A stretch of DNA of 12,310 bases from Candidatus Omnitrophota bacterium (GTDB lineage Bacteria; Omnitrophota; Gorgyraeia; Gygaellales; Profunditerraquicolaceae), in contig JAQTNB010000010.1 in assembly GCA_028714055.1 (NCBI GenBank), positions 1-12,310 of the forward strand, in the 5' to 3' direction. The stretch's first letter is position 1. Each line of letters opens with the position of its first letter. The translations under genes and the position numbers were made by a program. Shown here one piece after another: positions 1 through 5,504 of the stretch. The notes beneath the pieces are model-generated. The model worked only from the letters and a program-made list of their open reading frames with translations, was not told the origin of the DNA and did no database searches.

Positions 1-848
1 TCAGGTACAGGATATTGATGCCTTCCCTGGTATCCTTCCTTAACCAGAACCTTAAAATAGGCAGTTTCCTGGGCGCGTATTATGAGGATGTGGATAAAAA
101 ATCCGTCCAGCTTAATTTCGGGATGATCAACGTCTTGGCGCTTGCCTTCACCGCATTCATGCTCTTTCATTATTGTTTACGACTGGGATTTTCCAAATGG
201 GAAGGGCTCATCGGCTCCTGCCTTTTTCTGACCTCTTTCTTTGTGGTGACGTATTATACCGTCCCGATGGTGGATTCCCTGGCGTCATTTTTCCTGATGG
301 CGGGGTTCCTTGCGGAGCTTGCCGGTTCGCATCTCTGGATCTTCGTGTCCCTGCTTCTGGGGCTCTTCACGAAAGAAACGGCCCTGGTGATCGTCCCGCT
401 GATCATGCTCACGGAACGCCGGTTTTTTTCGAAAAAACTCCTGGCCTGCCTGCCGGCAGCCGCGATCTACGCGGTTTTTATCATGTATTTGTCGCCCTTG
501 ATCGAAAAAAACGATCTGTACATCTTTCGCATCGTGTTTGACCCGGTGCTGCTTAAGAAATACGTGCTCAACGGGTTTCGCGAATTCACCCTGTATTCCG
601 TCATCGAGTACCTGCAAACTTTTATGTTCCTGTGGTTCCTGGCGCTTTACGCGCTGGTAAGGCTTAAAGGCAAGATCCCCGTTTTTATCAGGCGTTCTTC
701 CTGGCTCTTCCTGCTGATCTTTATCGTGCCGTTTATCGTAGGCTGCGCAGCCGTCGGCAGGGTCGCATTCTATCTTTTTCCCATTGCCATCCCCCTCGCC
801 CTGACCGCTTTAAAGAATATCCTTGTGCCCGGGAAAGCTTCGGAGTAA
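1..848 (+). CDS. Polytopic membrane glycosyltransferase-like protein (GT-C type), 5' truncated
   Basis: The reading frame is open from the left window edge (first full codon at 3), so the N-terminus lies outside. The TTG at 15 and ATG at 18 are probably internal, because the codons before them read RYRIL and continue into MPSLVSF, resembling the conserved R-x-L-x-P segment after the first periplasmic loop of GT39/DUF2029-like proteins. The remaining roughly 280 residues form about seven or eight hydrophobic segments separated by short basic loops. GLFTKETALVIVP matches the 'G.ltKEt.l..P' signature common in polyprenyl-phosphate-sugar-dependent membrane glycosyltransferases. Such enzymes move a sugar from a lipid donor on the outer face of the inner membrane. 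The catalytic acidic loop would lie upstream and cannot be seen. The gene ends 7 nt before the GT26 gene and is probably co-transcribed with it. Donor and acceptor are unknown, and a non-catalytic polytopic protein remains possible. Confidence 0.72.
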   Translation, partial: RYRILMPSLVSFLNQNLKIGSFLGAYYEDVDKKSVQLNFGMINVLALAFTAFMLFHYCLRLGFSKWEGLIGSCLFLTSFFVVTYYTVPMVDSLASFFLMAGFLAELAGSHLWIFVSLLLGLFTKETALVIVPLIMLTERRFFSKKLLACLPAAAIYAVFIMYLSPLIEKNDLYIFRIVFDPVLLKKYVLNGFREFTLYSVIEYLQTFMFLWFLALYALVRLKGKIPVFIRRSSWLFLLIFIVPFIVGCAAVGRVAFYLFPIAIPLALTALKNILVPGKASE

Positions 849-855
849 AGGCCCT

Positions 856-1623
856 ATGACGAGCGATCCGTTAAGCGGCAATTTCATCACTATCTGCGGA
901 ATCAAGGTCCACGCGGTCCAGATCCCGGAAATCACCGCTTACATGGAAAAATGGATCAAAGACAGGCAGCGCGGCAATTACATCGTTACGACGAATGCCA
1001 ATACGATCGTTGCCGGTGAAAAAAACGCGTTGGTAAGAGAAGCGGTCAATCACGGCAGCTTATCGATCGCAGACGGTTTTTCCCTGGTCCTTTTTTCGCG
1101 GTTTTACGGGAAGCCGCTCAAAAAACGGGCCTACGGGCCTGACCTGATGCTGGCCTTCCTGAAGCTTTCAGAAGAAAAGGGATACAGCAATTTCTTTTAC
1201 GGCTCAACCGCCGCGACCCTTGAGCAACTGGTAAAAAGCCTGAAAAAAAAGTTCCCGCATTTGAAGATCGCCGGCTGTTTTTCCCCCGCGTTCACCGATT
1301 CGCCGCAGCCCGAAGAGAAAGAGGTAGCGGCCATCAATAATTCGGGGGCCGATGTGGTTTGGGTAGGGCTGGGAGGGGTAAAACAGGAGCTTTGGATGTA
1401 CGCGCATAAGGACAGGCTTACGGTCCCCGTTTGTGTCGGGGTGGGCGCGGCTTTTGATTTTCTTTCGGGGGTAAAACCGCAGGCACCCGTCTGGATGCGC
1501 GAGTCCGGGCTTGAATGGTTTTTCAGGCTTGCAACCGAGCCTAAAAGATTATGGCGCAGGTACCTGGTCAATAACCTTTTGTTTGTGCGGTATGTGATAG
1601 CCGACCTTATCAAAAAAAGTTAA
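856..1623 (+). CDS. WecG/TagA/CpsF family glycosyltransferase (GT26)
   Basis: This 255-residue protein matches the usual length of the family, which adds the second sugar (for example ManNAc or ManNAcA) to an undecaprenyl-diphosphate-linked sugar at the inner face of the cytoplasmic membrane. Visible family motifs are TTNANT (residues 45-50), ADG (72-74, with the Asp matching the proposed catalytic base of TagA), YGPDLM (93-98), GLGGVKQE (171-178, where Val replaces the usual Pro of G-x-P-K-Q-E), VGVGAAFDFLSG (194-205) and GLEWFFRLATEP (218-229), followed by a basic RLWRRY tail typical of the membrane-associating end. I chose ATG 856 because GGAG lies 10 nt upstream. An in-frame TTG at 823 would overlap the previous gene and adds a non-conserved leader. 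The sugar-phosphate transferase that follows could make its acceptor lipid. Sugar specificity cannot be read from the sequence. Confidence 0.93.
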   Translation: MTSDPLSGNFITICGIKVHAVQIPEITAYMEKWIKDRQRGNYIVTTNANTIVAGEKNALVREAVNHGSLSIADGFSLVLFSRFYGKPLKKRAYGPDLMLAFLKLSEEKGYSNFFYGSTAATLEQLVKSLKKKFPHLKIAGCFSPAFTDSPQPEEKEVAAINNSGADVVWVGLGGVKQELWMYAHKDRLTVPVCVGVGAAFDFLSGVKPQAPVWMRESGLEWFFRLATEPKRLWRRYLVNNLLFVRYVIADLIKKS

Positions 1624-1635
1624 ATGTGCTATAAT
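1607..1635 (+). promoter_or_regulatory. Extended -10 promoter placing the transcript start at the next gene's ATG
   Basis: A perfect TATAAT (1630-1635) carries the extended -10 TG (1627-1628, TGcTATAAT). A weak -35-like TTATCA (1607-1612, four of six matches) sits 17 nt upstream inside the end of the GT26 gene. Transcription would start 6 to 8 nt after the box, at about 1641-1643. The next gene's ATG is at 1643, and no Shine-Dalgarno sequence precedes it. This fits a leaderless mRNA. It is predicted from sequence only. Confidence 0.6.
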
Positions 1636-1642
1636 AAACACC

Positions 1643-3037
1643 ATGTTTAAAGACAGAAGAAAAGCGCACTTAATCTATTTTGTCATCGATTTTGTTATCA
1701 TCATCTCCTGTTTTTACCTTGCCTGCCGGTTAAACCGGCCGCTGCTCCCTCAGGGGTTCGCCGAGCTGAAATTCTATTTTGCCGTTTTTGTCTTCTGGGG
1801 CACGGTCATGGTGTTCTTCCTGCATAATTCCAACCTCTATTCCACCAACCGCAACTTATCGATCATCCAGGAATGGGGAAGGGTGAGCCGCTGCGTATTA
1901 TTCGCCTCTGTTTTGGCGGCGTTGTTTATTTTCATCCTCAAGATAACTATTTTTTCGCGCCTGATCTTCATCGAATCTACGCTTTTTTTGATCGTCACGC
2001 TTTCTCTCTGGCGGACCTTCAAGAGGATATATATCCGCTACCTCATGAAAAAAGGGCACCTGAACTATCATGTCCTGATCATCGGGGCGGGCAAGATAGG
2101 CCTGACGCTTGCCGAGCAGGTGCAGGATTACCCTAATCTAGGCATTAAGATCATCGGGTTCCTGGACGACGCCAAAGAAGGCGAGGTCAACGGTTTCCGT
2201 ATTTTAGGCAAGGTGAAGAACATAGAAGAGGTGGTCAGGGCGAATTTTATCGACGAAATATACGTGACTATCCCTTCCGAGCGCAAAACGGTATCGGAGG
2301 TCATCATCAAGGGCACAAAGCTGAAGAAGTCCGTGAGGGTGGTCGCGGAGCATTTCGACCTTCCTTACCGCAGGGTGAAGCTTGATTATATCGGGTTTAT
2401 CCCTCTGGTCACCTACCTTGAGGAGGGGCCCCACGCCAGCGAGCATTTTATCAAGAGATTCCTGGATGTAGCGGTAGCGGGGTTCCTCCTGGTGCTGCTT
2501 TTCCCCGTTTTATTGTGCATAGCGCTCCTGATCAAGCTGGATAGCCCCGGCCCGGTGCTCTACATTTCCAAGCGCTGCGGTAAGAGGGGGAGGGTCTTTG
2601 ATTTCTATAAATTCCGTTCGATGATCAAGGATGCCGACCGTTATAAAGAACGGCTCAACCTGCAATCCGAAGTGCAGGGGCCGATCTTTAAGATCAGGCG
2701 AGACCCCCGCATCACGAGATTCGGTAAAATCCTGCGTAAATACAGCCTGGATGAATTACCGCAATTGATAAACGTCATAAAGGGGGATATGAGCCTTGTG
2801 GGGACAAGGCCCTTTCCCGTTGAGGAAACCAAAAAGATAGAGAATAAATATATCACCCGCCTTAACATCAAGCCCGGGATAACCGGGCTTGCCCAGATCA
2901 GCGGCCGGTCAAACCTGCCGTTCAGGAATTGGGTGCGCTGGGATACCTGGTATATAAACAACTGGTCGCTGGGGCTCGACTTGAAGATACTATTGAAAAC
3001 GGTGATCGTGGTCATCAAAGGGACAGGAGCGTATTAA
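1643..3037 (+). CDS. Polyprenyl-phosphate sugar-1-phosphate transferase (WbaP/PHPT type)
   Basis: This 464-residue protein has the standard layout of exopolysaccharide polyprenyl glycosylphosphotransferases. It has about four N-terminal membrane helices (residues 9-30, 43-60, 83-100, 105-122), a Rossmann-like domain with LIIGAGKIG (145-153), a re-entrant membrane helix (about 272-298) and a C-terminal Bac_transf catalytic domain. The catalytic part shows DSPGPVLY (300-307), FYKFRSM (321-327), DPRITRFGKILRKYSLDELP (354-373) with the Asp370-Glu371 dyad, GDMSLVGTRP (381-390) and PGITGLAQISGRS (411-423). It ends in the family's typical GAY. It transfers a sugar-1-phosphate from a nucleotide sugar to undecaprenyl phosphate, starting a lipid-linked glycan. 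The sugar is not predictable here. The gene has no ribosome-binding site but a -10 box 7 nt before its ATG. The following reading frame starts in the same frame directly after its stop. Confidence 0.95.
   Translation: MFKDRRKAHLIYFVIDFVIIISCFYLACRLNRPLLPQGFAELKFYFAVFVFWGTVMVFFLHNSNLYSTNRNLSIIQEWGRVSRCVLFASVLAALFIFILKITIFSRLIFIESTLFLIVTLSLWRTFKRIYIRYLMKKGHLNYHVLIIGAGKIGLTLAEQVQDYPNLGIKIIGFLDDAKEGEVNGFRILGKVKNIEEVVRANFIDEIYVTIPSERKTVSEVIIKGTKLKKSVRVVAEHFDLPYRRVKLDYIGFIPLVTYLEEGPHASEHFIKRFLDVAVAGFLLVLLFPVLLCIALLIKLDSPGPVLYISKRCGKRGRVFDFYKFRSMIKDADRYKERLNLQSEVQGPIFKIRRDPRITRFGKILRKYSLDELPQLINVIKGDMSLVGTRPFPVEETKKIENKYITRLNIKPGITGLAQISGRSNLPFRNWVRWDTWYINNWSLGLDLKILLKTVIVVIKGTGAY
3025..3029 (+). 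promoter_or_regulatory. Shine-Dalgarno AGGAG pointing to an AUA start at 3038
   Basis: AGGAG lies near the end of the sugar-phosphate transferase gene, 8 nt before the ATA at 3038, which is good initiation spacing. No ATG, GTG or TTG lies at a suitable distance in any frame that leads into a sustained gene, so this site decides the start of the downstream membrane protein. Confidence 0.55.
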
Positions 3038-4195
3038 ATAAAACAATCGAAGGTTTTCTGCGGCCTCCTCGTATTTTATTTTATCTCCCTGTGTTTGCTG
3101 CATTTTTTTTCATTCCGCGAGCTTTGGCTCGATGAAAGGTCGGTACTGGAAAATATCAGGGTACTTTCGGGCCCGCGGATCTTCGGCCGGCTCATGCATT
3201 GCCAGGCCTTCCCCCGGGCCTATCTTTACGCCGTACAATCATTTTCCTCTTTTTTTCACTTCAGCCTTTTTTCGCTAAGGATTCTCCCCCTGGCATGTAT
3301 GTGCGGCGCGGTCTTTGTCTGGAAAGCGGCGTACCGCCGGGCGCTGGGGGAGAGCGCGGCGTTTATTACGGCGCTGCTTTCGTTTGTTGTCAGCTTCCAG
3401 CTCATTTATTATTCGTCGGAACTTAAATCCTATTCAATGGATGTGCTGGCGGCCGGGGCTTTTTGCCTGTTTTTATGGCACCAGAAGGACCTTGAATTCA
3501 AGAATCCCTCCAAAGGGCTTATCCTTTGCGCCGTACTTATGCCGCTCCTGCTTGCTTTTTCCTACGCGGCATTTTTCATTTTCTGGATACCCGCCTATAA
3601 TTTTATAATATTTTCGCGTAAGAATAAGGCTCTCCTGCCTTTGTCGGCGTGGTATATCGGCATTTCTCTGGCGGTAAGTACCCTGGTTTATTTCTTCGAT
3701 ATCCGTTTCGGCTTATCGGAGAGCTGCCTGCTCGGCTACTGGGAAAGCTATTTTATTTGCAGCGCGTCGCCCTATTGTTTCATAAAGTCTTTTGGCGAAG
3801 GGTTGAGAAATATCGTTGCCTGGCCGTTCGGTGACGATAAGCTCTTTATCAGGACGGCATCTTTTTTTATCCCTTTTTTCGCCATCGGTACCTTCTATGC
3901 GGGGGTGAAGTGCTTCAAAAAAGCCAAAGAAGGGCTTTTGGATATGGATACTATCGGTTTCGTGATCTTCGCGGAATTGTTTGTCCTGGGCCTGCTTAAG
4001 AAATACCCCTTTACCGGAGAAAGGATCACGCTCTTTTTCATGCCCGTTGTTTTCTTCCTGATAATGCGGGGGATCTCGGCATTCAAAAGGTTTAAGCCCT
4101 TGTACGCATCCTTTACCGCATTCTATGTATCATTCCTGGTATTCTGCGGTTTTAACTCCTTGGTAAAATTCTTTAAACTATTTTTTAAACTGTGA
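3038..4195 (+). CDS. GT39/ArnT-like integral membrane glycosyltransferase, probable AUA start
   Basis: The frame opens directly after the TAA at 3035-3037 and gives 385 residues from ATA 3038. The first canonical start, TTG 3095, would delete the N-terminal membrane helix (residues 6-24, VFCGLLVFYFISLCLLHFF) and has no ribosome-binding site, whereas AGGAG is well placed for ATA. Directly after this helix comes LWLDE, with Asp32-Glu33 in the first periplasmic loop, where GT-C enzymes of the ArnT/PMT/GT39 kind carry their catalytic acidic pair. Eight or more further hydrophobic segments follow. YYSSELKSYSMDVLAA (near residues 126-141) resembles the 'y.se.R.Y.l' stretch of this superfamily, here with Lys for Arg. 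The protein is shorter than typical ArnT (about 550), lacking a large periplasmic domain. It probably adds a sugar from a polyprenyl-phosphate donor to the glycan made by this cluster. Family assignment is moderately sure; the substrate is unknown. Confidence 0.72.
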   Translation: MKQSKVFCGLLVFYFISLCLLHFFSFRELWLDERSVLENIRVLSGPRIFGRLMHCQAFPRAYLYAVQSFSSFFHFSLFSLRILPLACMCGAVFVWKAAYRRALGESAAFITALLSFVVSFQLIYYSSELKSYSMDVLAAGAFCLFLWHQKDLEFKNPSKGLILCAVLMPLLLAFSYAAFFIFWIPAYNFIIFSRKNKALLPLSAWYIGISLAVSTLVYFFDIRFGLSESCLLGYWESYFICSASPYCFIKSFGEGLRNIVAWPFGDDKLFIRTASFFIPFFAIGTFYAGVKCFKKAKEGLLDMDTIGFVIFAELFVLGLLKKYPFTGERITLFFMPVVFFLIMRGISAFKRFKPLYASFTAFYVSFLVFCGFNSLVKFFKLFFKL

Positions 4196-4201
4196 TATAA
4201 T
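4173..4201 (+). promoter_or_regulatory. Extended -10 promoter before the O-antigen ligase-like gene
   Basis: A perfect TATAAT (4196-4201) is preceded by the extended -10 TG (4193-4194, TGaTATAAT), overlapping the stop of the upstream gene. The -35 region (TTAAAC, 4173-4178) is weak, as tolerated by extended -10 promoters. The predicted start near 4208 gives a leader of about 45 nt containing a T-run (4213-4219) and the palindrome GGTTAACC (4221-4228). The wider box TGTGaTATAATtAAA closely matches the one at 1625-1638. Confidence 0.55.
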
Positions 4202-4255
4202 TAAAAAGCGTCTTTTTTTGGGTTAACCGGAAACCGCAACTACCAGGTCATGCGA

Positions 4256-5452
4256 ATGAAAAAAGATAAATTGTTTGCCGTGAGCAGCAGGCTGCTGGAA
4301 TACAGTCTCTACGGGCTGCTGTTTTTTATCCCGATATCCAAAGCCTGGTCGGAGACCTTTGCCGGGTTTTTGCTCCTTTTCTTTATCCTCAAGAAGATCG
4401 CGCGGCCGGATTTTTCGTTCCTCAAGACCCGGGCAAACGCATTCCTGCTTATCTTTATTTTATTCTGCCTGCTTTCCATGTTCAATAGCGGGCCCTTCCT
4501 TTTGAAGAGCCTGCGTATCTTTTTCTTAAAATGGATGAAATACATCGGGATATACTTATTCGTGCAGGATGCCTTGCGCGACCACAAACGAATTAAAAGG
4601 TGTGTCGGGATACTTTGTGCGGCAGCAGTTTTAATAGGCATTGATGCCTGTTTTCAGCGCCTTTCCGGGATGGACTTCTTGAGGGAGCGTAAATTGATGA
4701 CGCTGGTAAACAGTGTGCCGGCGATCACCGGGCCGTTCAATCATTACAATGATTTTGCCAGCTACCTGGTCGTTATCCTCTCTTTATTGGCGGCCCTTTT
4801 GATCTCAGGGATGAAAAACAAAGCCCTCTGGCTGTTCCTGGTAGCGCACAGCATGCTGTTGACCACCTGCCTTTTTATGACTTTTTCGCGGGGGGCGTGG
4901 CTCGGGTTTTTCATCGCTATGCTCCTGATGTTTTATCTCTCGGGTAAATTCAGAAAAGCGATCCCCTGGATCGCCGCGGCTTTTTTGTTGGCGTATTTCC
5001 TGCCGGGAGTCAAAGAGAGGGTGCTTTTCAGTTTCCAGGAGCAGGGGGACGCGGACAGGCTTATCGTCTGGGGGGCGGCGCTGAGGATGATCTCGGAACA
5101 CCCTTTCCTGGGCAAAGGCCTGGGGACCTTCATGGATCATTTCGGCAATTATACAAGGAATCTTTACATCCAATATGCCCACAATTGCTATTTGCAGATC
5201 TGGGCGGAAACCGGCATTTTTAGCTTAGCGGGTTTCCTGATGTTTACGGGGATCTCGTTATTGAGAGGCGTAAAGGCATTTTTCCTAAGACGCGATTTCA
5301 TGCTTTTGGGGATCGTCTGCGGGCTCTGCGGTTTCCTGGCGCACAGCTTTTTCGATACCCAGCTTTATTCTTTGCAGATGTCGTTTCTGTTTTGGGTAAT
5401 GATGGGCTTACTTACCGCTCTTACCCGGACAGGGCCGGTCGTTTCAAAATAA
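4256..5452 (+). CDS. O-antigen ligase/polymerase family membrane protein (Wzy_C domain)
   Basis: This protein of 398 residues has about ten to twelve membrane helices and the Wzy_C signature of O-antigen ligases (WaaL) and Wzy polymerases. FMTFSRGAWLG (residues 207-217) holds the conserved S-R-G. A periplasmic loop follows with DRLIVWGAALRM (267-278), HPFLGKGLGTF (282-292) and YAHNCYLQIWAETG (307-320), whose His-Asn pair is typical of this loop. The family transfers or polymerises undecaprenyl-diphosphate-linked glycans on the periplasmic face, which fits the neighbouring initiating transferase and glycosyltransferases. Ligase and polymerase cannot be told apart from sequence alone; as the only such gene visible, either role fits. 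ATG 4256 is preferred because AGG (4245-4247) is 8 nt upstream. ATG 4250 is only 2 nt from it. The gene has its own candidate promoter and is followed by a strong terminator. Confidence 0.9.
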   Translation: MKKDKLFAVSSRLLEYSLYGLLFFIPISKAWSETFAGFLLLFFILKKIARPDFSFLKTRANAFLLIFILFCLLSMFNSGPFLLKSLRIFFLKWMKYIGIYLFVQDALRDHKRIKRCVGILCAAAVLIGIDACFQRLSGMDFLRERKLMTLVNSVPAITGPFNHYNDFASYLVVILSLLAALLISGMKNKALWLFLVAHSMLLTTCLFMTFSRGAWLGFFIAMLLMFYLSGKFRKAIPWIAAAFLLAYFLPGVKERVLFSFQEQGDADRLIVWGAALRMISEHPFLGKGLGTFMDHFGNYTRNLYIQYAHNCYLQIWAETGIFSLAGFLMFTGISLLRGVKAFFLRRDFMLLGIVCGLCGFLAHSFFDTQLYSLQMSFLFWVMMGLLTALTRTGPVVSK

Positions 5453-5473
5453 GGCACGTTGTTAGCTGTCGGG

Positions 5474-5504
5474 GGGCGCTTCTTAAAAAGCGCCCTTTTT
5501 TCTT
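5474..5504 (+). terminator. Intrinsic terminator ending the polysaccharide block
   Basis: A perfect 8-bp GC-rich stem, GGGCGCTT (5474-5481) with AAGCGCCC (5488-5495), encloses a 6-nt loop. Six T residues (5496-5501) and CTT follow. It lies 21 nt after the ligase-like gene's stop. The T-tract ends 3 nt before the next gene's ATG at 5505, leaving no room for a separate leader. Confidence 0.9.

Noticed and set aside
823..855. Upstream TTG start for the GT26 gene
   Set aside because: It overlaps the previous gene, adds residues outside the family domain, and ATG 856 has a GGAG at workable spacing.
4203..4219. AAAAAG/CTTTTT hairpin plus T-run as a terminator
   Set aside because: The stem is only 6 bp and nearly all A-T with a 3-nt loop. 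It lies in the leader just after a promoter, so it is too weak to call a terminator.
4221..4228. GGTTAACC palindrome as an operator
   Set aside because: An 8-bp palindrome in a short leader is easily expected by chance, and no second copy or related site is seen near the other promoters.
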